Below, in pieces: positions 17,779 to 27,031 of a stretch of DNA of 64,000 bases. Numbering within the stretch: the first letter of the stretch is position 1; every line of letters starts with the position of its first letter. The DNA comes from Roseiflexus sp. (GTDB lineage Bacteria > Chloroflexota > Chloroflexia > Chloroflexales > Roseiflexaceae). Made by a program: the position numbers and the translations under genes. The stretch is from positions 1-64,000 of the forward strand of contig JAGHYV010000010.1 of NCBI GenBank assembly GCA_017743475.1, read 5' to 3'. The notes beneath the pieces were generated by a model. The model saw nothing but the letters and a program-made list of their open reading frames with translations, did no database searches and had not been told where the DNA came from.

Positions 17779-18172
17779 CTAGCGCCTGTGCGCCACATGG
17801 TGTTCGTGCTCTCCGGCAAAAATCCGCGCAAGGATGCAGCGTGATTTTTGGAGCACCATCAGAGAACGGTTCATCTTCGCATGAACGGATGGTCCCGGTA
17901 GAGCGTTCAGGAAGCGTGTATGGACGGAAAAGCCAACTTATCCTGCCGCGACCTGTCGCGCCCGGAGTTGACGCACTTCCAGGCGTGCGGGTGTGTGCCT
18001 GCCGTTCGAGATAGTCTCCTTTGACGAACCTCTGTTGCATGCGCCCCCGCACGTTGAGCGTGCGGGGGTTTTTTGCGCCCCTTTATCTGCCGGGCGAGTC
18101 TGGTCGCATGTTCTGGACTCGTTTTGCTGGCGGCAATGCCAGCCTCGTGCAGATGAAGGAGGTTCACTCCAA
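17779..18172 (+). promoter_or_regulatory. Attenuator-like leader RNA upstream of the PLP decarboxylase
   Basis: The leader has a hairpin core (GTGCTC/GAGCAC and AAAAATC/GATTTTT, about 17809-17856), a stem GTTCAT/ATGAAC near 17870-17886, and a switch region. CGTGCGGG at 17984-17991 can pair with CCCGCACG at 18046-18053, the 5' arm of the terminator, giving an 8-bp antiterminator. Alternatively CGCAC at 17972-17976 can pair with GTGCG at 17985-17989 and free the terminator. I do not recognise a known riboswitch class. A 41-codon Arg-containing frame (17889-18014) crosses the switch and could act as a leader peptide, but its ribosome site is poor. A free-standing small RNA is the main alternative. 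Confidence 0.55.
18044..18074 (+). terminator. Intrinsic terminator inside the decarboxylase leader
   Basis: CCCCCGCACG (18044-18053), a 5-base loop and CGTGCGGGGG (18059-18068) form a perfect 10-bp stem followed by six T (18069-18074). It lies about 100 bases before the decarboxylase start codon, on the same strand. Confidence 0.85.
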
Positions 18173-19741
18173 TTGAATGGGCAGCCCTACGTCACTGCGT
18201 TCACCGACCGTTATGGCGTCGGCCCTGAAGGACAGATCAACGATTTCATCAGCCGTCGTGGCGACCGGTTGCTTCTGGCGGATCAGATAGACCTCAATGC
18301 AATGGTAGCGCGCTATGGCGCGCCGCTAGAGGTCGCGTATTGCCCGCAGATTACGCTTCAGATCGAGCGAATGCTGGCGTGGGCGGGAGAAGCGCGTGCG
18401 CGGAGCGGGTATGTTGGCGGTTTTATCTATGCGTATGCGACAAAAGCCAACTTTGCCGAAGAGGTTGTACGCACAGCTATTAGCGCTGGCGCCCACTACG
18501 AAACTTCTGCCGCTGCCGATGTGACTATCGCACATCGCCTGTGGCAGCAGGGAGTGTTGCCGTCGGATCGATACATCTTCTGCAACGGCTCGAAGGACGA
18601 TGCCTACCTGGCTGCGATCAGTGCGTTGCGTCGTGCTGGCTTCGCGCGTGTTGTGCCGGTCATCGATGACCTGGACGAACTGGAGACACTGCTGGCGATG
18701 TGCCGCGAACCGTTGCTGATCGGTGTACGGGAGCGCCACGCGCCTGCCGATGTCGATGCAGATCATCCCGGTGGTGAACGGTTTGGCTTGACGCCGGACG
18801 AGATTGAGCAGGTTGTGGAACGACTGTGCCATACGCCGCACCGCCTGGTGATGTACCACGCAATGGTTGGGAGTCAGATCGAGGATGCCGATCGCTGGAA
18901 TATGCGGCTGGCGCGTTCGGCTGAGGCGTATGCTCGCCTGCGACAGCAGGCGCCATCGCTGATGCTGTTCAACTTTGGTGGCGGAATGCCAACATCCGCC
19001 TATTCGCTCGATTTTCGTTTCGACTATGTTGGTTTTCTCGAGCGCCTGATGCGCACGCTGGCATCGACCTGCGCCGCCTATGATGTGCCGCAACCAACCC
19101 TGGTTGGCGAGTTTGGTCGCTATACCGTTGCGTCGCACAATGTCTTCATCATGGAAGTCGGACGGGTCAAGCGAGGACAGGGTGATGCGCCGGATTGGGT
19201 GTTGCTCAACGGCAGTCTGATGGTGTCACTGCCTGATAGCCTGATTGTGCCAGGTCAGGAGTTCATCATCCTGCCGCTGGATGGATGGAATCGTCCGGTG
19301 CGCCCGGTGCGCCTTGCCGGTCGCCTGACGTGCGACAGTGACGACTTTTTCCCGCGACCGGGAGCGCCGCCGCTGTTGTTACCCGATCCATATCCCAGTC
19401 AAAAGATCGCATTCTTTGGCGTTGGTGCCTACCAGCAGATGATTGCTGGGCGAGGTGGCGCGCATCATTGCCTGGCGCCAGAAATGCGGCGCATTATTAT
19501 CGAACGTGATGAGGATGCGCTGGTAGTACGCGAGGTTGCGCCCCAGAACCTGGGACAGATTATGGCTCTGCTGGGGTATGCCTGTGAAACGCTGGAATTG
19601 CCGGTGCATCAACCGGTGCGCGCGCCGGTAGAGCGACGGGTAGTGCGCGAACTGTTGCGCCTGCCGCGTTCTGCGCGACGACGTACTGCACTGCGTAACG
19701 CACTTCCGCCGCGTTACGGCAGTGCAGCGCGGCATATGTGA
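18173..19741 (+). CDS. Fold-III PLP decarboxylase, Orn/DAP/Arg family
   Basis: A 522-residue PLP enzyme with an alanine-racemase-like barrel and a C-terminal beta domain. The PLP lysine lies in YAYATKANF, a His in MYHAMVGSQIED (compare H-GSQ in diaminopimelate decarboxylases), a glycine-rich phosphate loop in FNFGGGMPTSAYS, and GEFGRYTVASH matches the EPGR region. The TTG at 18173 follows AAGGAGG, so I prefer it to the longer open frame, which would run through the terminator. The substrate cannot be settled by eye: arginine, ornithine or carboxy-norspermidine-type substrates are possible, so a role in polyamine metabolism is likely. Expression is probably controlled by the leader. Confidence 0.82.
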   Translation: MNGQPYVTAFTDRYGVGPEGQINDFISRRGDRLLLADQIDLNAMVARYGAPLEVAYCPQITLQIERMLAWAGEARARSGYVGGFIYAYATKANFAEEVVRTAISAGAHYETSAAADVTIAHRLWQQGVLPSDRYIFCNGSKDDAYLAAISALRRAGFARVVPVIDDLDELETLLAMCREPLLIGVRERHAPADVDADHPGGERFGLTPDEIEQVVERLCHTPHRLVMYHAMVGSQIEDADRWNMRLARSAEAYARLRQQAPSLMLFNFGGGMPTSAYSLDFRFDYVGFLERLMRTLASTCAAYDVPQPTLVGEFGRYTVASHNVFIMEVGRVKRGQGDAPDWVLLNGSLMVSLPDSLIVPGQEFIILPLDGWNRPVRPVRLAGRLTCDSDDFFPRPGAPPLLLPDPYPSQKIAFFGVGAYQQMIAGRGGAHHCLAPEMRRIIIERDEDALVVREVAPQNLGQIMALLGYACETLELPVHQPVRAPVERRVVRELLRLPRSARRRTALRNALPPRYGSAARHM

Positions 19742-19782
19742 ATGTCGTTATGGACAACCGGGCGCCGTTGCGTGCAACGGCG

Positions 19783-20994
19783 CTACACCTCGTTGATACG
19801 CACTCGATCACGCGCCTGCGCTACCCGCTCGCACACGGCAACGAGGCGCGCTGCGCGCCATGTGTAGGTATAGGGCGCCACGCGCATGCGCCCGCGTTGC
19901 GCCAGCGTCTTTCGCAGCGCGGGATCGTCGAGCAGGGTGCGCAGCGCAGCCGCCAGAGCTGCAGCGTCGCCGCGGGGAACGTGTAGTGCGCCGTCTCCCC
20001 CAGTGATCTCGCGCAGCGCCGGAAGATCGGGGCACACTACTGCACGTTCCATCGCCATGTATTCGAACAGTTTCAACGGCGACGCCGTTACGTCGGTGAC
20101 CGTATCGGGAATGACCAGCACATCGGCAGCGGCCAGATAGAGTGGCACCCGATCCTGTGGTTGTATGCTGATGAACGTTACCCGTTCGCCGATACCCAGG
20201 CGTTGCGCCTGCCCGGCGAGTGCCGTGCGTTCTGCGTCGCGCCCGCCGACCAGAATCAGGCGCGCGCCTGGCGTGTCAACCATGGCGTTGAGCAGCAGGT
20301 CAACCCCGCGGTAAGCGAAGGTCAGCCCGGCATAGACAACCGTGGGTTCATCCGACAGACCAAGCGCCCGTCGGGCGGCATCGCGGTCTTGTGGCACATA
20401 GCATGTTTCGTCGTAGGCGTCGGGGAGTACGGCGACCTCGCGTGGATCGCGCAATCCAGTTGATGCCAGCATATCGCGGAATGCGGCAGTGAGTGACGTC
20501 AATGCCGCGGGGCGTGTCAGGGTCAGGCGGTCGATCAGGTGCAGCAGCGGCTGCGCCCAGCCTTCTTTCGCGCGCGACGGATTGCGGCTTTCCAGATCGT
20601 GCACCTCATACACCACGCGCGCGCCGGTCAGACGCGGCGCCAGCAGCGCAAGCCACAGCGCGCAGATCACTTCCCGCACATAAATGACATCAAAGCGCTG
20701 GCGACGCGCCAGACGCAGCCAGGTCAGCAGCGCCAGCACCATCCAGGCATAGGCGCTGCGCTCGGCATAGTACCAGAGGGTGGAACGATAGACCCGTGAC
20801 AGACGACCGATCCCGATGCGTGGCAGGTGGAGCGCCAACCCGTCGAACGCGCCTGGACCGGATTCGATGCGCGGTACAATCGCCAGAGTATCCGGCGCCA
20901 GCGTTTTGAGCGCCCGCAACGTTGCGTGCGTCTGCACGGCATTGGCAGAGCGCAGTTTGAGACTGTTAGGATAGGCGACGTAGCAGATGCGCAT
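19783..20994 (-). CDS. GT4-type glycosyltransferase
   Basis: A 403-residue GT-B fold glycosyltransferase. The N-terminal half has an acceptor-side pattern (MRICYVAYPNSLKLRSANAV, FDVIYVREV, ARVVYEVHDLE). The C-terminal half has the donor-binding pattern of family GT4: VVYAGLTFAYRGVDLLLNAM, the ADVLVIPD segment and KLFEYMAMERAVVCPDLPAL with the Glu of the E-x7-E motif. It starts 5 bases after the stop of the upstream glycosyltransferase on the same strand, so they are one operon. It probably builds an exopolysaccharide or glycolipid. Confidence 0.88.
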   Translation of the reverse strand: MRICYVAYPNSLKLRSANAVQTHATLRALKTLAPDTLAIVPRIESGPGAFDGLALHLPRIGIGRLSRVYRSTLWYYAERSAYAWMVLALLTWLRLARRQRFDVIYVREVICALWLALLAPRLTGARVVYEVHDLESRNPSRAKEGWAQPLLHLIDRLTLTRPAALTSLTAAFRDMLASTGLRDPREVAVLPDAYDETCYVPQDRDAARRALGLSDEPTVVYAGLTFAYRGVDLLLNAMVDTPGARLILVGGRDAERTALAGQAQRLGIGERVTFISIQPQDRVPLYLAAADVLVIPDTVTDVTASPLKLFEYMAMERAVVCPDLPALREITGGDGALHVPRGDAAALAAALRTLLDDPALRKTLAQRGRMRVAPYTYTWRAARLVAVCERVAQARDRVRINEV

Positions 20995-20999
20995 GGGGA

Positions 21000-22262
21000 T
21001 TACCCGTTGTGCGTGGAAGGAACGCTCTTGCCCGACAGGAACGGCTCATAGAGGCGCAACAATTGCCTGGCGATCGTTTGCGAATTGAACGCTGCCGCCA
21101 TGACCGGTCCGCGCTGCGCACACCTCTCCCACAGCGACCGGTCACGAAGCAACCGCACCAACGCCTCACCAATGGCGGCACCGCTGCGTGGCGCCACGAC
21201 GATCCCGCAATCCGCTGCGGCGACATAATCGCTGACGCCAGTGGTGCGGGTGACGATGGGTGGGGTGCCGACCGCTGCCGCTTCGACTACCACCCGGCTG
21301 AACGACTCGGCGACCGAAGGCACAACCACAGCATTGGCAGCTGCGAGATGCGCCATCGCCTGATCGTGTGGAATGCCGCCAGTGAACATGATTGCTGTCG
21401 CAGCTCCCAACTCCTCCGCGCGTCGCCTCAGGTATGCGCCGTAATCGCCGAATCGCTTCGTGCTGCGGTTTGGTCCCACAATCACGACCTGCGGATCGAT
21501 CCCGCCCTTACGTGCATGCGGAATGGCTTCCACCAGATACTCAATCCCCTTGAAGGGGTGGAGCCGGTTCAGGCTCACAACAATTGGGCGCGCAGGGTCG
21601 AGACCATAGCGCGCACAGATGTCAGCTCTGCACTGCTGACGCAATGTGTCGAGGTCTACGCCAGGAGGCGGATAACTATCGACGGTGATGTTGTAGGGAA
21701 TGGCAGTGACTTTCGCGGGTGGGGCACCCAGACGCACCGCCAGCGAACGGATCTGCGGCGAATCGGCGCGCAGCACAGCAGCCTGGCGGAAGACGAGCGG
21801 CAGGATCATACGAACCGCAAGAAAGCGCCCATACCCGTAATCGAACTCCGGCACGCTCATAATATCGGCGCCGGGCAGTGTGACCGCAAGCGGCGGGCAG
21901 CGACGACGCGGTGCCAGCGCTGCGATGAATCCGAGAGGGAATGCCGTTTCGATATGCACCAGGTCGTACTGTCGTGCTGCAATGAACCGTCGGAAATGCA
22001 CCAGCGCCCCCGCTAGATACGGATACCCCGTCGGTAACGCCAGCGCACGGTTCATAACTTTCAGAACGTGGTGTGAACTCACCGGCAGGCGGTGAACGAG
22101 GATGCCTTCCTGCATTTCGCTGAGCGGTCGGGAGATGCCAGCAGTGAGCGTGATCACCTCGGCATCGACCCCCTCTGCGCGCCAGGCAGCTATGACCTCG
22201 GCATGGATGCGGTTCCCCATCAATGCAGGGTCGTAGCGAGGAATGAAATAGAGAATGACCAT
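21000..22262 (-). CDS. GT4-type glycosyltransferase
   Basis: A 420-residue GT-B enzyme. It shows an N-terminal acceptor domain (YFIPRYDPALMGNRIHAEV, PPLAVTLPGADI) and a C-terminal GT4 domain with VVSLNRLHPFKGIEYLVEAI, VVIVGPNRSTKRFG, MFTGGIPHDQAMAHLA and the donor-binding VPSVAESFSRVVVEAAAVG. I chose the ATG at 22262; an ATG at 22328 would add 22 residues unlike the family. It is the first gene of a two-gene operon and diverges from the diguanylate cyclase across a perfect inverted repeat. Confidence 0.88.
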   Translation of the reverse strand: MVILYFIPRYDPALMGNRIHAEVIAAWRAEGVDAEVITLTAGISRPLSEMQEGILVHRLPVSSHHVLKVMNRALALPTGYPYLAGALVHFRRFIAARQYDLVHIETAFPLGFIAALAPRRRCPPLAVTLPGADIMSVPEFDYGYGRFLAVRMILPLVFRQAAVLRADSPQIRSLAVRLGAPPAKVTAIPYNITVDSYPPPGVDLDTLRQQCRADICARYGLDPARPIVVSLNRLHPFKGIEYLVEAIPHARKGGIDPQVVIVGPNRSTKRFGDYGAYLRRRAEELGAATAIMFTGGIPHDQAMAHLAAANAVVVPSVAESFSRVVVEAAAVGTPPIVTRTTGVSDYVAAADCGIVVAPRSGAAIGEALVRLLRDRSLWERCAQRGPVMAAAFNSQTIARQLLRLYEPFLSGKSVPSTHNG

Positions 22263-22334
22263 AATGTGTTGATCCGTCACGACAAGTTTGCATCCGCTCA
22301 CGGAAATGTAAGGAATTATAATGCGCATCGGCGA

Positions 22335-22364
22335 CTTATTGTAATGTACAACTGTTACAATAAG
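22335..22364. promoter_or_regulatory. Perfect inverted repeat in the divergent glycosyltransferase/GGDEF region
   Basis: CTTATTGTAA (22335-22344) and TTACAATAAG (22355-22364) are exact complements separated by 10 bases. Each arm holds TACAAT reading outward, so the repeat could be a symmetric operator, a pair of divergent -10 boxes, or both. Good -35 boxes are not evident on either strand. Confidence 0.55.
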
Positions 22365-22425
22365 ATGGCATAGGATCGCGCCGCACAAATTGCAACCCTG
22401 CGCGTTGTCTTACGTGAAGAAACCA

Positions 22426-24780
22426 ATGAATCTCGAATCGCTCCGTGCTGAGAATAATGCCTTGCGCGCTCGTGTGCGCGAGCTCGAGGATGAGCTTAAG
22501 CGTCTTCAGATGAGTGCGCACACCGACCATCTCTCTTCTGGCGAATCTCGCACAGATTCCCCTGACTATTTCGCGGTATTGCACGAAACGGCGCTGGCGA
22601 TTATGAGTCGCCTCGACCTGAACGACGTGCTTGAAACTATCATGATGCACGCGGCGCGTCTGGCAGGAACGGATGACGGGTTTATCGATCTGCTGTCACC
22701 TGACGGCATGTCGCTGGAGATGAAGATTGGTATCGGTAAACATGCCCGGAATCGCGGCAGCGTGATCGCAGCTGGAGAAGGTCTCAGCGGACGTGTCTGT
22801 CAAACCAGCGCGCCCATGATGGTTGAGGACTACCGCAACTGGGAAGGACGGGTGCGCTCGATCGATACGTCTGATTTCGGGACGGTCATTGCCGTGCCAT
22901 TAAGATTGAGGTCAGCGATCATTGGGGTATTGGGCGTTTCCTACGATACACCGATCTCGAAAGCTGCCCAATTCGCTGCCCGCGCCGATGGGTCAGCGGT
23001 ATTGGGTGTTTCCTACGATACACCGATCTCGAAAGAGTTTGAGTTGATCGTAACACTGCTGACGCGCTTTGCCGAACTTGCAGCAATTGCCATCGATAAC
23101 GCGCGTCTCTATACGATCGCGCAGGAGGAACTGGCAGAACGCCGGCGAATCGAGGATGAAGTACGCGCGAATGAGCAACGGATGCGCGATCTCTATGCTG
23201 TCACGCGGCGGCAGGCGCAGGAGTTGCACCTGATCGGGCAGGTGCGCGAAGCCATAGCGCGTGAGATTGATCTGCCTGCACTGTTTCGCACCGTTGTCGA
23301 GTCGATTGCAGCAACATTTGGATACACCCTTGTCTGTATCTATCTGCGCGACGGCGACGAACTAGCGCTCCAGCATCAGGTAGGCTATGCTGTTCAACTG
23401 GATCGCATTCCCTTCGGTCGAGGCGTCATCAGTCGCACGATCCTTAGCGGTCAGGCGACACTGATCGCCGATGTCCGCAGCGAACCGGATTTCATTGGTG
23501 TGATGGACGATATCGTATCGGAGATCTGCGTCCCGCTGCGCGACCAGGATCGTGTCATTGGTGCGCTCAATATCGAGAGCACCGCGGTGTTGACTGACGA
23601 CGATCTGCGCGTGATGACCGAGCTGGCAGAGCACATCAACGTTGCCATTGAGCGCGCCCGACTCTACGAACAATTGTGGCGGCGAGTGCAGCAACTTGAT
23701 GTCTTGTACGACATCATGACGGATATTACTAGCAATCTAGATCGCGATACGGTACTGAAGACAATCGTTGAACGGACAATAGCCCTGCTGCGCGTTACGA
23801 GTGGGATGATTGCTTTGTATGATCCAGAGCAGAATAATTTACGGATCCATTACAGCGTCGGTATGAACCGCGATTACGCTGGTATGCGCATTGCGCTTGG
23901 CGAAGGCGTCATCGGCAGAGTAGCGCAGACGCGCCAGCCGCTCGTGGTCTATGATTACCAACGATGGGAGGGGCGAACGCTGCTGTTTCAGGAGATGCCT
24001 TCGGCGAATGTCCTGGGTGTGCCGCTGCTGTCTGACGATGAATTGATCGGCACGCTGAGCGCTGGTGATGTCAATCTCAAACGGGTGTTCACCGAGGACG
24101 ATATACGTCTGCTTGGCATGTTTGCGCAGCAGGCAACAATTGCGATCAAGAATGCGCGTTTGTTCACCGAAATGCAGCACCTGGCAATCACCGACCCGCT
24201 CATGGGCATCTACAACCGACGCTACTTCTTCAGCGCAGCGATACGTGAATACGAACGCGCACGGCGTTATCATCACCCTCTGGCAGTGATTATCGCCGAT
24301 CTTGATGATTTCAAGCAGATCAACGACCGGTATGGTCATCCAATCGGTGATCGTGTTTTGCAGGAAGTCAGCGGCATGTTTCGTCGCGAACTGCGGTCAA
24401 TTGATCTGCTGGCGCGCTACGGAGGAGAAGAAATCGTTATGCTCCTTCCTGAAACCGATTGCAGCGGTGTAATCACTGTTGTTGAACGCCTGCGGTCCCG
24501 CCTGATGAGCGCTATACCGACCGAACGCGGTGACGTGCGCATCACCGCGAGTTTTGGCGCAGCGGTGAGTCAGTGCATCAGGACGCCAGATGTCGAGACG
24601 CTGATCGCCTGCGCCGATCAGTCGTTGCTCTATGCCAAACAGCAGGGAAAGGATCGTCTGGTTATCTGGTGTGACATGTGTGATGCAGCCGGTCATTGCC
24701 CCCATATTGCACCGCATATGTCGCCTCCTCGGGTGAGTACTATCTTTCTCCCGCCCGGGAAGCCGGACGAATCGGCGTGA
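22426..24780 (+). CDS. Triple-GAF diguanylate cyclase
   Basis: A 784-residue signalling protein that should make c-di-GMP. It has a short coiled coil (residues about 5-30), three GAF domains (about 60-240, 275-425 and 435-590) and a C-terminal GGDEF domain. The active-site motif is GGEE at residues 666-669 in ARYGGEEIVMLL. An RxxD inhibitory site (RSID) lies five residues before it, so product feedback is expected. The first GAF domain carries a 72-base in-frame duplication that repeats LGVSYDTPISK. The ATG at 22426 is the first good start. It diverges from a glycosyltransferase operon, consistent with control of polysaccharide or mat formation (inference). Confidence 0.9.
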   Translation: MNLESLRAENNALRARVRELEDELKRLQMSAHTDHLSSGESRTDSPDYFAVLHETALAIMSRLDLNDVLETIMMHAARLAGTDDGFIDLLSPDGMSLEMKIGIGKHARNRGSVIAAGEGLSGRVCQTSAPMMVEDYRNWEGRVRSIDTSDFGTVIAVPLRLRSAIIGVLGVSYDTPISKAAQFAARADGSAVLGVSYDTPISKEFELIVTLLTRFAELAAIAIDNARLYTIAQEELAERRRIEDEVRANEQRMRDLYAVTRRQAQELHLIGQVREAIAREIDLPALFRTVVESIAATFGYTLVCIYLRDGDELALQHQVGYAVQLDRIPFGRGVISRTILSGQATLIADVRSEPDFIGVMDDIVSEICVPLRDQDRVIGALNIESTAVLTDDDLRVMTELAEHINVAIERARLYEQLWRRVQQLDVLYDIMTDITSNLDRDTVLKTIVERTIALLRVTSGMIALYDPEQNNLRIHYSVGMNRDYAGMRIALGEGVIGRVAQTRQPLVVYDYQRWEGRTLLFQEMPSANVLGVPLLSDDELIGTLSAGDVNLKRVFTEDDIRLLGMFAQQATIAIKNARLFTEMQHLAITDPLMGIYNRRYFFSAAIREYERARRYHHPLAVIIADLDDFKQINDRYGHPIGDRVLQEVSGMFRRELRSIDLLARYGGEEIVMLLPETDCSGVITVVERLRSRLMSAIPTERGDVRITASFGAAVSQCIRTPDVETLIACADQSLLYAKQQGKDRLVIWCDMCDAAGHCPHIAPHMSPPRVSTIFLPPGKPDESA

Positions 24781-25032
24781 AGCATGGCGCAACCAAATAT
24801 CTGCTGTAGTACAAAGCTGCATGTGGGTAAGACGCCCGCGCACCCAAGTGGTGCAGGGACGTGCATTGCTCTAGCGCGCCAGGAACATCCCGGAACGACC
24901 ATGGGTTGCCCTGGCAGGGCTGCATCCTGATCGATCACGATTTGGCATCACTGTATCACCCGACCATGCTGGTGTTCCTCTGTAAACTCGTGATCGAGAT
25001 TGCGCACCAGGATAGTTCGGAAAGGCAAGCGT

Positions 25033-27024
25033 GTGGCACAGCAGATCACATCCCGTCCAGGAATCTTTATCGCCGGTTATACAGTGGTGGCATTGGCGCT
25101 TGGCGCGCTGGTCATTGCGCTGCGTGGATACGACCTTCCGCTCTTTATTCTGATCTGGCCTGTTATTCTGAGCGCCATACTTGTTCCCTGGCGCATGTAC
25201 CTGATCCTTATCGGCATTGGTGTCACAGTGACAGCGGTAACTGTGCCGCTGGTTGTTCCAGACCTCAAACAATCGGCGATGACGGCGGCAGCTGCCACAG
25301 CATCGGCATTCCTGATCTGTGAAAGCGTCTACCGTGTCATGCGCCGTCAGCATGCAATGGCGCGCGCAGTGCAGGAGAGTGAAGCGCGGTTTCGTTGCAC
25401 ATTCGAGCGCGCCCCTGCGCCAATGGCAATAACCGATGTTCACGGTCGTCTGAAGTGGTTCAATCAACGTCTCTGTGATGCACTGGGGTATGGGTATGAG
25501 TGTGACGCGCTGAAGGGGCGGATGATTAATGATTTCGCCCATCCTGAGAATCGGCACATTCGCCTGCACGGTGTGCTAATCGCAACTGTCGATGGCGAAG
25601 CGTCGGTCGAAAAGCGCTACATCGCCGGGGATGGTCGAGAGATCCCTATGCTGGTCAAAGGAGCGCTGATACGTGACGACTCTGGCGAACCGCATGAGAT
25701 TCTGGTGATATTTGTCGATCTGACCGCGCAACATAAAGCCGAAGCGCAGTGCCTGGCGATAGAACACGCTATGCAGGAAACGCAACGCCTTGAGAGCATG
25801 GGTGCGCCGGTAGGCGGGCTGGCGCACGATTTCAATAACCCGTTGTCCAGCATTTTGGGGAATACAAACCTTGCGTTGCTCGATATTCCGGCGCACGCGC
25901 CAGCGCGCGCGTATCTGGAGCAGGTTGAAATTGCCGCCCAGCGCGCAGCCGAGATGACGCGACAGATCCTGGCGTATACCGGGCGCGGTCAAGTAGCGCG
26001 CGAGATGGTCGATGTGCATCATCTGCTCGACGATTTCAAGACACTGCTGGAAGCTGCCGCGCCTGCGACTATTACGATCAACTATCAATTCGAACCAGGG
26101 CCGCTCTTGGTCTGCTTCGATCGCACACAATTGCGGCGGGTTATTGTCGCGCTGGTTCACAATGCTGTCGATGCGATCGGTGATGGCGCTAGCCAGATCA
26201 CGGTGACGATTGGTGAGCACGTTTTTGATGACGCCCATCTTCTCCACAACCCTGTCGGTGCCAGGTTGCGCGCCGGGCGCTACGCGATCGAGGTACGGGA
26301 TACTGGTGGCGGGATCGATAAGCAGACGATGGAACATCTGTTTGCCCCTTTCTTTACGGCGAAACAGGGCAGGCGAGGTCTGGGACTCGCGGCAACACTG
26401 GGGATCGTGCGCAGTCACGATGGCGCTATTCAGGTAGAAAGCGCTTCTGGACAGGGCAGCGTCTTTCGCGTGTTCATTCCGATTGCACAGGAGTGTCCTG
26501 AGACGAAGACCGCTCCTGCGGATGTGGATGCTTCATCTACGGTTGTTCAGTCGCTCGACGATCAGGCATCTCCGGTCCAATCCGCACCTGCGGGTTTCAC
26601 CCCTGCTCCCCCGGTCGATCAACAATCAGCCGCGCATGCAATGCAGGACCTTGTGCTGATCGTCGATGATGAACCGATGGTGCGTTCGGTGGCAGCGCGC
26701 ATGGTCGAACATACGGGTTTCACGACATTGCAAGCGTCTGATGGCATTGCGGGCGTTGACCTATTCCGTGCCAATGCCGACTCAATAGCCTGTGTCCTGC
26801 TCGATGTCTCCATGCCAGGCATAGGTGGAGCGCAGGCGCTTCAGATGATGCGCGCCATACGGCCTGACGTGCCGATTGTGTTGATGAGCGGGTACGCGGG
26901 TGAAGAACTGGCGGATCGTTTTGCGCAACTGCAACCGAGCGGCTTTCTGTACAAGCCGTTCAATATCGCTGAACTCAAAGCCTGCCTCGAGAGTGCGATC
27001 CGGAAAGGAGTGCGCCCAGGATGA
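25033..27024 (+). CDS. Hybrid sensor histidine kinase with PAS and receiver domains
   Basis: A 663-residue membrane sensor. Hydrophobic segments near the N-terminus (FIAGYTVVALALGALVIAL, LFILIWPVILSAILV, LILIGIGVTVTAVTV) are followed by a PAS domain (about 110-230). The HisKA box has His265 in GGLAHDFNNPLSS, followed by an HATPase domain with N-box LVHNAVDAIGDG and G-box DTGGGIDKQTMEHLFAPFF. A Pro/Ser linker leads to a C-terminal receiver domain with phospho-acceptor Asp591 in VLLDVSMPG and Lys in FLYKPF. I chose the GTG at 25033 after GGAAAGG; a TTG at 25000 would add 11 residues. The 250 bases before it hold no gene that I can see. No output regulator is adjacent. Confidence 0.85.
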   Translation: MAQQITSRPGIFIAGYTVVALALGALVIALRGYDLPLFILIWPVILSAILVPWRMYLILIGIGVTVTAVTVPLVVPDLKQSAMTAAAATASAFLICESVYRVMRRQHAMARAVQESEARFRCTFERAPAPMAITDVHGRLKWFNQRLCDALGYGYECDALKGRMINDFAHPENRHIRLHGVLIATVDGEASVEKRYIAGDGREIPMLVKGALIRDDSGEPHEILVIFVDLTAQHKAEAQCLAIEHAMQETQRLESMGAPVGGLAHDFNNPLSSILGNTNLALLDIPAHAPARAYLEQVEIAAQRAAEMTRQILAYTGRGQVAREMVDVHHLLDDFKTLLEAAAPATITINYQFEPGPLLVCFDRTQLRRVIVALVHNAVDAIGDGASQITVTIGEHVFDDAHLLHNPVGARLRAGRYAIEVRDTGGGIDKQTMEHLFAPFFTAKQGRRGLGLAATLGIVRSHDGAIQVESASGQGSVFRVFIPIAQECPETKTAPADVDASSTVVQSLDDQASPVQSAPAGFTPAPPVDQQSAAHAMQDLVLIVDDEPMVRSVAARMVEHTGFTTLQASDGIAGVDLFRANADSIACVLLDVSMPGIGGAQALQMMRAIRPDVPIVLMSGYAGEELADRFAQLQPSGFLYKPFNIAELKACLESAIRKGVRPG

Positions 27025-27031
27025 TGCAGCA

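Noticed and set aside
17779-18076. 6S RNA, RNase P RNA or tmRNA
   Set aside because: The leader lacks the long rod of 6S RNA, the RNase P core consensus and any tmRNA tag frame; the terminator is placed directly before a gene.
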